Shown here: piece after piece, positions 9,055 to 17,158 of the stretch
Layout of the letters: every line of letters starts with the position of its first letter
How positions within the stretch are numbered: position 1 is the stretch's first letter
Assembly (NCBI RefSeq): GCF_000308595.1
Contig: NZ_BAGA01000144.1
Location: 1-64,000, forward strand
Direction: 5' to 3'
Length of the DNA stretch: 64,000 bases
Source of the DNA: Nocardia higoensis NBRC 100133
Lineage (GTDB): Bacteria; Actinomycetota; Actinomycetes; Mycobacteriales; Mycobacteriaceae
The notes under the pieces: model-generated
What the model was told of the DNA's origin: nothing
Databases searched by the model: none
Seen by the model: only the letters and a program-made list of their open reading frames with translations
Position numbers and translations under genes: made by a program

Positions 9055-10289
9055 CGGAGTCGTTCGCCGCCGGGTACGTCCGGTTCATCCGGTTGTGTCG
9101 CATGAACTCCGGGTCCGCCGGTCACCAGATCGTGGACCACCTCTTCCGGCGCTCCCAGCAACGAACGGATCGCGGTGTTCATCACCGCCACGAACGGCAC
9201 CGCGAGCAACGCACCCGCGATCCCGCCGAGCACCAGACCGGAGGCGATCGCGACGACCACCGCGAGCGGGTGCACGCTCACCGCGCGACCGAGCAGCAAC
9301 GGCTGCAGCACATGGCTTTCCAGCTGCATGACGGCGATGATGATGCCGAGCACGATCAGCGCGGTCACCAGCCCCTCGGTGACCAGCGCGACGAAGACCG
9401 CGACGAAGCCGGCGAAGAACGCGCCGATGATCGGGATGAACGCGCTGATGAACACCAGCGAGGCCAGCGGCAGCGCCAGCGGCACGCCGAGGATCAGCAA
9501 TCCGGAACCGATGCCGATGGCGTCGACCGCGGCCACCACGACGGTCGCCCGGACGAAGCCGACCAGGGTGCCGAAGCCGAGCGCACCGGCCACCCGGACC
9601 CGTTCACGGTGCTCGGTGGGCACGACCCGGGTGACGAACTCCCAGATCTGCGCGCCGCCGTGGAGGAAGAAGACCAGGATGAACAGCGTCAGGAAACTGC
9701 CGGTGAGCAGTTGCCCGATCATCGTCGCGGTGGTCAGCGCGCCGCTGGTGACACTGTCCTGATTGTGTTCGATGGTCCTGACCAGGGTGTCGCCCGCGCT
9801 GCGGATCTGCTCGTCGCTCAGGTGCGGCGGACCGTTGATCAGCCAGTCCTGGATCTTGTGGATGCTGGCCGTCGCCTCGTCGGACAATTGCGGCACACCG
9901 GCCACGAACTGCTCCACGACGAATGTCATGGTGCCCGCGACCAAGCCGAGTGAGCCGATCAGCGCGACGACCACCCCGATCCAGCGCGGCACACCCAGCC
10001 GCTGCATCCAGTCCACCAACGGCGCCAGCAAGGCCGCCGCGAGCAGCGCGATCGACATCGGGATGAGCACCGTGGACAGGCGCGCCACCAGCATCGCCAC
10101 CGCGATCGCCGCCGCCAGGATCACCAGCAGCCGCCACGACCACTCCGCGGCCTGCCGCACGATCGGATGCACGGAATCGGCGGCCGATCGAGGCTTTTCC
10201 CACACGCCCGCCGTGCCGTCCGATGCGCCCGCGCCTGCTGTACCGCCCGTGTCCGCTGTGCCGGGGGCACTTTCCTCGGGGTGGGTCAC
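9051..10289 (-). CDS. AI-2E family (PerM/YdiK) transporter
   Basis: A 412-residue integral membrane protein of the PF01594 family, with a disordered N-terminal ~40 residues, about eight membrane helices and the long amphipathic middle segment typical of the family. The family contains AI-2 exporters, Na+/H+ antiporters and proteins of unknown substrate, so substrate cannot be assigned. GTG at 10289 is the start; an Arg-poor acidic Pro/Gly/Thr head follows. The stop overlaps the start of the MacS kinase, making it the first gene of a three-gene permease-kinase-regulator operon. Confidence 0.88.
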   Translation of the reverse strand: MTHPEESAPGTADTGGTAGAGASDGTAGVWEKPRSAADSVHPIVRQAAEWSWRLLVILAAAIAVAMLVARLSTVLIPMSIALLAAALLAPLVDWMQRLGVPRWIGVVVALIGSLGLVAGTMTFVVEQFVAGVPQLSDEATASIHKIQDWLINGPPHLSDEQIRSAGDTLVRTIEHNQDSVTSGALTTATMIGQLLTGSFLTLFILVFFLHGGAQIWEFVTRVVPTEHRERVRVAGALGFGTLVGFVRATVVVAAVDAIGIGSGLLILGVPLALPLASLVFISAFIPIIGAFFAGFVAVFVALVTEGLVTALIVLGIIIAVMQLESHVLQPLLLGRAVSVHPLAVVVAIASGLVLGGIAGALLAVPFVAVMNTAIRSLLGAPEEVVHDLVTGGPGVHATQPDEPDVPGGERLR

Positions 10290-10352
10290 GCTCGTGAGCC
10301 TATCCGCCGCTCAGCGCCGCGAACATGCGCACATGATCGAAACGCTAGATTG

Positions 10353-12002
10353 GTGAGCGTGTCAGCGCCTCTGGAAGCGGTCAAACAGACCATGCATACG
10401 CGCTGGCCGCTGTACCTGACGTCGATGCTGTTGGCCAATGCCTTCGGCGCGGTGCTGATGTGGGCGTTCCTGCAATACGGGCTCCCGGTGCCGGAGGGCG
10501 AGGCGGCCGACGCCAGGCGCATCGGCCTGTTCGTACCCGGCGTGGTGTTCGTCGCCGGCGGATTGCTCAGCCTGGCGGCCTCGGCGCTGATGCTGCGCCC
10601 GGTGATGCGCTGGCAGATGCGCGGCGGCCCGCCGAGCAGACAGGAGCAGATGGCCGCCCTGCACGCGCCGCTGCGGCAGGCCATCCTGCACCTGGTGCTG
10701 TGGCTGCTCGGCGGCGCGGTGCTCGCCGGGCTGATCATCTCCGAATCGCCCAAGCTGGCCGGCGCGGTGATCGTCACCCTGTGCATGGCCGCGACCATCG
10801 TGTTCGGCTTCACCTACATGCTCGGCGAGCGCATTCTGCGCCCGGTCGCCGCGCAGGCGCTCACCGAGGGCACCTTCGACCACACCCTGACCCCCGGCGT
10901 CGGCACCCGGATGGGCATGACCTGGGGTATGGGCACCTTCGCGCCCACCTTCGCGATCGTGCTGCTGTGCGTCACGCAGATCTCCTCGGACGTGAAGTTC
11001 TCGGCGCAGTCGCTGGCGATCTCGATCCTGCTGTTGTGCGGGGTGATCATTCTGCAGGCGCTGGCGCTGTCGATGCTGACCGCCTCGAGCATCTCCGATC
11101 CGGTGCGCCAGCTCAGCCAGGCCATCGCCCGCGCCCAGGAAGGCACCCGCGAGGTGCAGGTCGAGGTGTTCGACGGCAGCGAGATCGGCATGCTGCAGGT
11201 CGGCTTCAACCGGATGATGGAGGAAGCCGCCAAGCGCAGGAAGCTGCAGGAGTTGTTCGGCCAGCACGTCGGCGAGGAGGTCGCCCAGCGCGCCCTCGAC
11301 TACGGCACCGAACTCGGCGGTGAAACCCGATTCGTGGCGGTGCTGTTCGTCGACATGGTCGGCTCCACCGCGACCGCCGCGGAGCGGCCACCCACCGAGG
11401 TGGTCAGCCTGCTCAACGAGTTCTTCCGGGTCGTCGTCGACGTCATCGACCGCCACAACGGCTTCGTCAACAAGTTCGTCGGCGATGCGGCGCTGGCCAT
11501 CTTCGGCGCGCCGCTGGACCGGCCCGACGCACCGACCGCCGCGCTGGCCGCGGCCCGGGATCTGCGCGAAGCCCTGCGCGAGGTGGCCGGGCTGGACATC
11601 GGCATCGGGGTGTCGGCCGGACTGGCGGTCGCGGGCAATATCGGCGCGGCCAACCGGTTCGAGTACACCGTGATCGGTGACCCGGTCAACGAGGCCTCGC
11701 GCCTCACCGAACTCGCCAAGGACCATCCAGGCCGGGTACTCGCCTCGGGCAGCGCGCTGTACTTCGCCGAGGAGGCCGAGGCGGCACTGTGGATCACCGG
11801 CGAAGAGGTGCAGTTGCGTGGCAGGCGCCGCAACACCCAGCTGGCCTGGCCCAGGGCGGGCGTCGGCGCCGAACCCGCCACCGACATCGAGGCCGGGCTC
11901 GGCACCGACGGCGCGGCCCCGGCCGGCCGGGGCCCCGACGGACAGGCCCGGACTCCCACCGAGCAGCCGACCGCGACCGCGGAGCAGACGCCCGCGGAGT
12001 AG
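10353..12002 (+). CDS. Membrane-bound class III adenylate cyclase with HAMP domain (Rv3645-like)
   Basis: A 549-residue protein with six N-terminal membrane helices (residues ~15-250), a HAMP segment (SISDPVRQLSQAIARAQEG...) and a C-terminal cyclase catalytic domain. All canonical residues are present: metal-binding D334 (FVDMVGST) and D378, ATP-specifying K374 and D443, and transition-state N446 and R450. It should therefore be an active ATP cyclase producing cAMP on the cytoplasmic face. The architecture matches the M. tuberculosis Rv1318c-Rv1320c/Rv3645 group. GTG at 10353 follows a TAGAT-like -10 element within ~10 nt, so the mRNA may be leaderless; GTG at 10359 is an alternative. The C-terminal 40 residues are disordered. 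Confidence 0.92.
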   Translation: MSVSAPLEAVKQTMHTRWPLYLTSMLLANAFGAVLMWAFLQYGLPVPEGEAADARRIGLFVPGVVFVAGGLLSLAASALMLRPVMRWQMRGGPPSRQEQMAALHAPLRQAILHLVLWLLGGAVLAGLIISESPKLAGAVIVTLCMAATIVFGFTYMLGERILRPVAAQALTEGTFDHTLTPGVGTRMGMTWGMGTFAPTFAIVLLCVTQISSDVKFSAQSLAISILLLCGVIILQALALSMLTASSISDPVRQLSQAIARAQEGTREVQVEVFDGSEIGMLQVGFNRMMEEAAKRRKLQELFGQHVGEEVAQRALDYGTELGGETRFVAVLFVDMVGSTATAAERPPTEVVSLLNEFFRVVVDVIDRHNGFVNKFVGDAALAIFGAPLDRPDAPTAALAAARDLREALREVAGLDIGIGVSAGLAVAGNIGAANRFEYTVIGDPVNEASRLTELAKDHPGRVLASGSALYFAEEAEAALWITGEEVQLRGRRRNTQLAWPRAGVGAEPATDIEAGLGTDGAAPAGRGPDGQARTPTEQPTATAEQTPAE

Positions 12003-12031
12003 GGCCGACCGTCGGCACTACCCTGACCAGG

Positions 12032-12406
12032 GTGCGAACTGTGCTGACAGCGGTAGTGGTGGATCTGGTCCTGGTGGCCGTGTTCTGCGCCATCGGGCGA
12101 CGCAGCCACGACGAGGCGGTGCTCACCGGGCTGGCGAAGACGCTGTGGCCGTTCGCGGTCGGCCTGGCGCTGGGGTGGGCGCTGGCCGTGCTGCTGAGCA
12201 GACTGCTCGGCCTGGCGACGTTCGCGCCCACCGCGCTGTGGCCCACCGGGGTCGCCGTCTGGCTGGGCACGCTGGCGGGCGGCATGGTCATGCGCGTGAT
12301 CGCAGGTCAGGGCACTGCCTTCAGCTTCGTCATCGTCGCGGGCACCGTGCTGGCCGTGTTCCTGATCGGCTGGCGCGCCATCTTCGCGCTGGCGACCCGC
12401 TCCTAG
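12032..12406 (+). CDS. DUF3054 family small membrane protein
   Basis: A 124-residue protein with four hydrophobic helices and the conserved central sequence FAPTALWPTGVAVWLGTLAGGM and ending VLAVFLIGWRAIF, typical of DUF3054. Function of the family is unknown. GTG at 12032 lies just 29 bp after the adenylate cyclase stop; a TACCCT element ~7 nt upstream suggests either operon readthrough or a leaderless start. Convergent with the PBP-like gene, whose stop is 4 bp away. Confidence 0.85.
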   Translation: MRTVLTAVVVDLVLVAVFCAIGRRSHDEAVLTGLAKTLWPFAVGLALGWALAVLLSRLLGLATFAPTALWPTGVAVWLGTLAGGMVMRVIAGQGTAFSFVIVAGTVLAVFLIGWRAIFALATRS

Positions 12407-12410
12407 CGGC

Positions 12411-14087
12411 TCAGGTCTCGGGCTGCGCCAGCGACTGCAGCATCCGCGCCGCCATCCGGGCCGTCGCGTTGGCGGCGTCGATGTCGGCGATATGGATGGC
12501 GAAGGCCAGGTCGCCCATGTTCGCGATCAGCCAGCCGTCCGAATCCGCCTCGGCCGCGTAGGCGATCACCGGGAAGGTCCGCAGCGGGGTCATGTGCGGC
12601 TTGCCCATCTCCTCGCGAAGCACGGTGCGCAACCGGTCGACGACCGGATTGCCGAGCGGGCCGAGCTGCGCGTCGGTGGTCCCCGGTCTGCCGGTCTCGA
12701 CCGATGGCGCGGGCACCTCGCCCCGGGCGATGGCCGCCGCCGCGATCGCCATGCCGAACGGGCTGGCCAGCACGACATCGGAGCCGCCGCCCTGCCTGGC
12801 CTGCTCGGCGCCGCGGCCGCCGACGGTGATCCGCCCGGTCACCTCGTCCAGGCCGGGCACCTGGAAGTCGACGCCGAGCCCCAGCTCGCCCGCCGCCTCG
12901 GCCGCGTCCTGCACGGTGACATCACGCGGCGACTTGTTCTTCCGCAACGCCGCGACCTCGCGCAGCAGCTCCACATTGCCGCCCACCGGATACAGGCCGG
13001 TGAAGGCCACCGGTCCCTGTTCGGTCGCGTAACTGTTCTGCGCGACCGCGACGACAGCGCCGTTGGAAGGCTGGATGGCCACGATCGAGGCAGGCGTGCC
13101 GACGCTGACCACCGCGTCCTCCGCGGCGCGCTGCAGCCGCTGATCCATCGTCGAGGTGATGTCCGGGCCCGGCGGCCCTTGATAGCCGGCCACCTGCCGG
13201 ACGAAGCGCCCGTCCGGCTCGAAGATCTGCACACCCCAGCCCGCGTGCCGGTCCTGGCTCTCGGTCCACACATTGCGCATGGCGTCGAGCATCGGCGACC
13301 ACACCCGCCGGTCGGAGGAGATCAGCTCGGGCGATTTCTCCATGACCACGCCGGGGATCGGCGCCATCCGCGGTTCCAGGATCGCGAAATCGCCCTCGCG
13401 CAGCCGGACCGCGAGGACGGGCTCGCCCTTGGCCGCGGCGAGCTGGTCCCTCAGGTAGGCACCGGTGATGAGCGGCGCCACCGGCTCGATGGCCTTGGCG
13501 AGCGCGTCGGTGGAGGCGACCGGATCGGGAGTGCGGGCGGGATCGAGCTTGATCAGATTGATGACCTGCTCGTGCATCAGCGACTCACCGACGATGTCGA
13601 TCACCCGTGGGGCGGGCGAGGGCAGCGTGCGCACCAGCTTCACCGTCCGGCCGCCGGCCAGCTCGGGCATGACCAGCTCGGGCTCCCAGGAGATCCGCCA
13701 GCCGATCGCCAGCTTGCGGACGGTGCCCTGCAGGCTGTAGTCCCACTCCTTGTTCTCGCCGAAGTTCCAGACCACGTCCATGCTGAAGATGGCCGACTCG
13801 TCGTCCAGCCCGATGAATTGCGTCTTCTCGTAGTCGACGGTGCCCGGCTGCAGGCCGTCGAACATTTGCGCCATCGTTGCCGAAGCCGCGTTCGGGTAGG
13901 AAGTGAGATCGGCGGCCTTGCGATATTCCTGCTCGTCGAGCAGTTCGGTGAAGCGGTCGACAAGTGCCTCGGGTTCACTCGTCTCGGTATGGAATCCGCA
14001 CCCCGTCAAGGCCATCACCACAGCCGTCACTCCCGCGAGTGCCATAGCGCCCCGGACGCGAAAGCGGCGGGATCCCCACACATCCAT
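12411..14087 (-). CDS. Penicillin-binding-protein-like lipoprotein lacking catalytic motifs
   Basis: A 558-residue exported lipoprotein with lipobox LTGC at about residue 30. An NTF2-like MecA-type N-terminal domain (~35-150) is followed by a PBP dimerisation region and a transpeptidase-like domain, the layout of Rv2864c/PBPlipo. However, where the SxxK nucleophile motif should stand the sequence reads LYPVGGNVELL, and where KTGTAE is expected it reads VIAYAAEADSDGW. The flanking family features (SPFGMA, GDLAFAIHI) are intact. It is therefore predicted to be catalytically inactive, perhaps a regulator or scaffold of wall synthesis. ATG 14087 is preferred because a GAAGA element is well spaced; GTG 14096 is an alternative. 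Confidence 0.85.
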   Translation of the reverse strand: MDVWGSRRFRVRGAMALAGVTAVVMALTGCGFHTETSEPEALVDRFTELLDEQEYRKAADLTSYPNAASATMAQMFDGLQPGTVDYEKTQFIGLDDESAIFSMDVVWNFGENKEWDYSLQGTVRKLAIGWRISWEPELVMPELAGGRTVKLVRTLPSPAPRVIDIVGESLMHEQVINLIKLDPARTPDPVASTDALAKAIEPVAPLITGAYLRDQLAAAKGEPVLAVRLREGDFAILEPRMAPIPGVVMEKSPELISSDRRVWSPMLDAMRNVWTESQDRHAGWGVQIFEPDGRFVRQVAGYQGPPGPDITSTMDQRLQRAAEDAVVSVGTPASIVAIQPSNGAVVAVAQNSYATEQGPVAFTGLYPVGGNVELLREVAALRKNKSPRDVTVQDAAEAAGELGLGVDFQVPGLDEVTGRITVGGRGAEQARQGGGSDVVLASPFGMAIAAAAIARGEVPAPSVETGRPGTTDAQLGPLGNPVVDRLRTVLREEMGKPHMTPLRTFPVIAYAAEADSDGWLIANMGDLAFAIHIADIDAANATARMAARMLQSLAQPET

Positions 14088-14440
14088 ATCGCCCACTCTT
14101 CACTCTTGCCACTCCAGCAACAAGACCACCGTACCTGAATGCAATACGCCCGCGTCGCCCCGGTGACCGGGACGTTACCCATGCTCAGCACATCGATTGT
14201 GCCCCAAATGCCGCGCGCCAGCGGCCGAACATGGGCGGCGTCCGGTTACAAGGCCATAACCGGCGCCGCCACCGTACCGGGCGGCGCGGCGGCGCGTGCG
14301 ACAACCCTCGGCCGCATTCCGGCCCGCCTTGTTCGCCCCCGGCGCAATCCCGCTTTCCCGACGCCCTGCCGGAATAGCGGGAAACAGCGTAATCTTGTAA
14401 TCACTGTAATGGCGATCACATAGTGCAGCAGGTGAGTGCG
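14088..14440. other. Intergenic promoter region between PBP-like gene and 198-aa gene
   Basis: About 350 bp between divergent genes with no convincing ORF. The left half is GC-rich and featureless. The right end is locally AT-rich, with three GTAAT repeats (14389, 14397, 14406) just upstream of the rightward gene; they are listed separately. Confidence 0.5.
14389..14410 (+). promoter_or_regulatory. Three GTAAT direct repeats upstream of the 198-aa gene
   Basis: GTAAT occurs at 14389-14393, 14397-14401 and 14406-14410, i.e. at 8- and 9-bp spacing, in an AT-rich island of otherwise ~70% GC DNA. The position, 31 bp upstream of the ATG, suits an operator or -10 region. The downstream protein has a possible ribbon-helix-helix-like segment, so autoregulation is conceivable. 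Confidence 0.4.
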
Positions 14441-15037
14441 ATGCGACATGATCATCGAGGACGCGAATTCGGGCGTCCGGGCGGCTGGCAGCAGGCCGAT
14501 CTGCCCGACCCCGCGGATGTCCCGGACTGGTTCGCCGGAAGATTGCCGAGCGACTGGTTCACCGGCGCCCCCGACATCGAGATCGACCGCGACGAGATCG
14601 TCGTCGTCGGCACGCTGCCCCTCCCCCGCCCCGAATCCGCGGCGGGCGGCGAGTCGAGCCGGGCCGAGGCGAAGGTTCCGGCGGCCACGGTGGAGGGGGC
14701 GATCGCCCGGTTCCGGGAGAGCACCCGGCCCGCCAGGATGCAGATCGCGAGCGAGGCCGAGTACCGCTACCGGCGCAAAGTCGCCTGGGGCGTGGTGGCA
14801 GGCGGTGAGCGGGTCATGTTCACGCAGCTGGCCGTCCCGGTCATGACCCGCCTGCGGCAACCCGAACGCAAAGTCCTCGACACCCTCGTCGACGCGGGCG
14901 TCGCGCGGTCCCGCTCGGACGCACTGGCGTGGACTGTGCGACTGGCGGGCAAACACGCCGAAGAGTGGCTGGCCGAGCTGCGCACCGCCATGCGCACGGT
15001 CGAGGACCTGCGTTCGCAGGGACCGCGAGGCCTGTGA
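14441..15037 (+). CDS. Conserved hypothetical protein, 198 aa
   Basis: No firm family. The N-terminal half has an acidic segment (GAPDIEIDRDEIVVVGTLPLP) and a disordered patch. The C-terminal ~100 residues are helical and basic, with VPVMTRLRQPERKVLDTLVDAGVARSRSDALAWTVRLAG. The phrase of a short strand, two helices and the 'SRSDALAWAVRL' signature resembles ribbon-helix-helix DNA-binding domains, so a regulator is possible but unproven. ATG 14441 follows AGGTGAG with good spacing; GTG at 14423 is an in-frame alternative. It is followed 23 bp later by aroQ on the same strand. Confidence 0.7.
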   Translation: MRHDHRGREFGRPGGWQQADLPDPADVPDWFAGRLPSDWFTGAPDIEIDRDEIVVVGTLPLPRPESAAGGESSRAEAKVPAATVEGAIARFRESTRPARMQIASEAEYRYRRKVAWGVVAGGERVMFTQLAVPVMTRLRQPERKVLDTLVDAGVARSRSDALAWTVRLAGKHAEEWLAELRTAMRTVEDLRSQGPRGL

Positions 15038-15060
15038 CGCGGGGCCGTTAGGGTGAGGGC

Positions 15061-15501
15061 ATGGCAGACACGGTCGCCCCGATCCTTGTGCTCAACGGCC
15101 CCAACCTGAACATGCTCGGCACCCGCCAGCCGGAGGTCTACGGCGCCGCCACCCTCGACGACGTCGTGACCCTCTGCGAACGCACCGCGGCCCGGTTCGA
15201 TCGCACCGTCACCGCCTTCCAGTCGAATCACGAAGGCGCGCTGATCGATCGGATTCATCAGGCCCGAGGCGCCGAATCGGCCATCGTGATCAATCCCGGC
15301 GGCCTCACCCACACATCGGTCGCACTTCGCGACGCGCTGGTGATTCCCGAGGTGCCCATCGTGGAAGTACACATCAGCAATGTGCACGCCCGCGAGGAAT
15401 TCCGGCACCACTCCTTCATTTCCCCGATCGCCACCGCGGTGATCGCCGGAATGGGAATCCAGGGATATGCCGCGGCAATCGAATTCCTCGCCACCCGCTG
15501 A
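15061..15501 (+). CDS. aroQ: Type II 3-dehydroquinate dehydratase
   Basis: A 146-residue enzyme of the shikimate pathway converting 3-dehydroquinate to 3-dehydroshikimate in the cytoplasm. The type II signature is complete: LVLNGPNLNMLGTRQPEVYG with the catalytic Tyr27 and lid Arg22, Asn78 in INPGGLTHTS, and His104 in VEVHISN, followed by FRHHS. Length is normal for the dodecameric family. It lies 23 bp after the 198-aa hypothetical gene and may be cotranscribed; it is not next to other aro genes, as is common in actinomycetes. Confidence 0.97.
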   Translation: MADTVAPILVLNGPNLNMLGTRQPEVYGAATLDDVVTLCERTAARFDRTVTAFQSNHEGALIDRIHQARGAESAIVINPGGLTHTSVALRDALVIPEVPIVEVHISNVHAREEFRHHSFISPIATAVIAGMGIQGYAAAIEFLATR

Positions 15502-15524
15502 GTACCGGTAGCGCGGTTTCCGAT

Positions 15525-15770
15525 TCACGCCGCGTTCGACCGCACCGCGTACCCCACGAACGCACCGATGTCGTGCCCGGCGTTCGCGATCAAGGCGATG
15601 GCCTGCTCGAAGGCGAGCAGCCAAGGATGAATTACCGTCAGCAGCCCCTGGTGGTAGAGCTGGGCCAGCCCATCGTCCTCGCCCGGGTACTCCTGCGGGC
15701 TCAGCGGGCGCAGCAACTCGGCCGCTCGGCGAGCCGTCCGACCTCGCGGCGAACTACGGCACCGGTTCAT
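15525..15770 (-). CDS. Small protein of unknown function (81 aa), coupled to glycerate kinase
   Basis: ATG at 15768-15770 overlaps the TGA of the glycerate kinase gene (ATGA), a layout typical of translational coupling in this genome and the main argument for its reality. The first ~25 residues are Arg-rich; the rest (LSPQEYPGEDDGLAQLYHQG... then a hydrophobic helix with FEQAIALIANAGHDIGAF) looks like a small helical domain with one amphipathic or membrane-associated helix. No family recognised. It could also be the tail of a decayed gene. Confidence 0.45.
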   Translation of the reverse strand: MNRCRSSPRGRTARRAAELLRPLSPQEYPGEDDGLAQLYHQGLLTVIHPWLLAFEQAIALIANAGHDIGAFVGYAVRSNAA

Positions 15771-16900
15771 GAGTTCCCGGCAGTCGAGCCGGCCAGCTGA
15801 TCCACGGCGATGCGTGCGCCGAGCTCTTCGAGCAGCCGTGCCGCTTCGGCGATGCAGCGGGCGGGGTCGGGTTCGAGATCGGTGAGCGCGTAGCAGGCCG
15901 TGAATCCCGCCTCGCGCAGGCGTTCCGACGAAAGCAGCGTGCTGCCGACCGCGGCGATCACGGGGACTTGCCCCGCCGCCGCGCACACGCCGATCGGGGC
16001 CTTGCCGTGCAGGCTCTGTTCGTCCAGTGCACCCTCACCGGTGACCACGAGGTCGGCGCCGGACACCAGCCTCGCGAAATCCAGGAGGTCCAGGATGATT
16101 TCGATGCCGCTGCGGACCCGCGCGCCGAGTACAGCCAGAGCCGCGAAGCCGGTGCCGCCCGCCGCACCCGCGCCGGGCAGCTCGGCGGATGCGGGTCCGG
16201 CAATCGTCGCCCAATTCGCGAGTGCCGCTTCGAGGATCGCGCGCTGTTCGCGGTCGGCGCCTTTCTGCGGGGCGTAGACCTCGGCCGCGCCGCGCGGGCC
16301 GAGCAGCGGATTGTCGACATCACAGGCCAGGGTGAAGCCGGCTGCGCCGATGCGCTCGCGCAGCGCGCCGGTCTCCAGACGGGCGAGGTTCGCCAATGCC
16401 GCTCCCCCGCGCGGCAATTCGTCACCGTGCGCGTCGAGCAACCGGGCGCCGAGCGCTTGCAGCATGCCCGCGCCGCCGTCGGTGGACGCACTGCCGCCCA
16501 GGCCCAGCACGATCTGTTCGGCTCCGCCGTCGAGGGCGTGCCCGATGACGACGCCGAGGCCGAAGGTGCTCGCACCCAAGGGGTCCGGCCGCCCGCCGGG
16601 CAGCCGGGAGAGCCCGGTCACCGCGGCGAGCTCCACGATCGCGGTGGCCCCGCGCACAGCGTAGGAGGTCTGCGCAGGCTGCCCGGTAGGGCCGGGGGCG
16701 GTGAGCCGGACGCGCTCCCAGCCCGCGGCGACGAACACGTCGACCGTGCCGTCGCCCCCGTCGGCGACCGGCACCGTGCGCAGGTCGGCCGAGGGCGACA
16801 CCGAGAGGATGCCGCTCGCGAGGGCGGCCGCCACCTCGGGTGCGGTGAGCGAGCCCTTGAACTTGTCCGGGGCGAGCACCACCCGGGGCGCGGAGGTCAT
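15767..16900 (-). CDS. Glycerate kinase (GlxK/GarK family)
   Basis: A 377-residue cytosolic kinase of the PF02595 family that phosphorylates D-glycerate (to 2- or 3-phosphoglycerate depending on subtype). Visible family landmarks are VVLAPDKFKGSLTAPEVAAAL at the N-terminus, PVADGGDGTVDVF, LGLGGSASTDGGAGMLQALG, and the late motif VTGEGALDEQSLHGKAPIGV. ATG at 16900 starts exactly at the family N-terminus; the longer in-frame extension upstream is the minisatellite and is not part of the protein. It may supply the glycerate branch that also links to glucosylglycerate turnover elsewhere in this window, an inference from chemistry only. Confidence 0.93.
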   Translation of the reverse strand: MTSAPRVVLAPDKFKGSLTAPEVAAALASGILSVSPSADLRTVPVADGGDGTVDVFVAAGWERVRLTAPGPTGQPAQTSYAVRGATAIVELAAVTGLSRLPGGRPDPLGASTFGLGVVIGHALDGGAEQIVLGLGGSASTDGGAGMLQALGARLLDAHGDELPRGGAALANLARLETGALRERIGAAGFTLACDVDNPLLGPRGAAEVYAPQKGADREQRAILEAALANWATIAGPASAELPGAGAAGGTGFAALAVLGARVRSGIEIILDLLDFARLVSGADLVVTGEGALDEQSLHGKAPIGVCAAAGQVPVIAAVGSTLLSSERLREAGFTACYALTDLEPDPARCIAEAARLLEELGARIAVDQLAGSTAGNS

Positions 16901-16958
16901 CGGGTCATTCTCGACGACCGCACCGGTGGGCGCACGACACGGGCATGCATCACGCCTC

Positions 16959-17066
16959 GCCCGCGCCCCGCCCACACATCGTGTCCGGCCGATACACCGC
17001 GCCCCGCCCACGCACCGCGCCCCGGCCGTACACCGCGCCGTCCCCATCCACCGCGCCCCGCCCGTG
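16959..17066. repeat. 18-bp minisatellite, six units
   Basis: Six consecutive 18-bp units start at 16959, 16977, 16995, 17013, 17031 and 17049, with consensus CACCGCGCCCCGCCCACG. The units at 16995 and 17049 are nearly identical; those at 16977 and 17031 are diverged. It fills most of the 258-bp gap between the glycerate kinase start and the secreted hydrolase stop, so it lies in the glycerate kinase upstream region. Read on the minus strand it encodes a Gly-Gly-Ala-Arg-Cys-type six-residue repeat, but that frame has no good start. Confidence 0.85.
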
Positions 17067-17158
17067 CCCGTGCCGGCACCGAGCCGTGCCCTGCACCGTG
17101 CGGTGCGCATCCCTGTGCACCGCCGACGGCGGCGACGAGCGCCGGGTCGACGCGGCGG

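Noticed and set aside
15573..15800. 75-aa + strand ORF opposite the 81-aa frame
   Set aside because: No ribosome site or coupling; the minus-strand ORF has an ATGA overlap with glycerate kinase.
16959..17066. Possible CRISPR array
   Set aside because: The 18-bp units are contiguous, without unique spacers.
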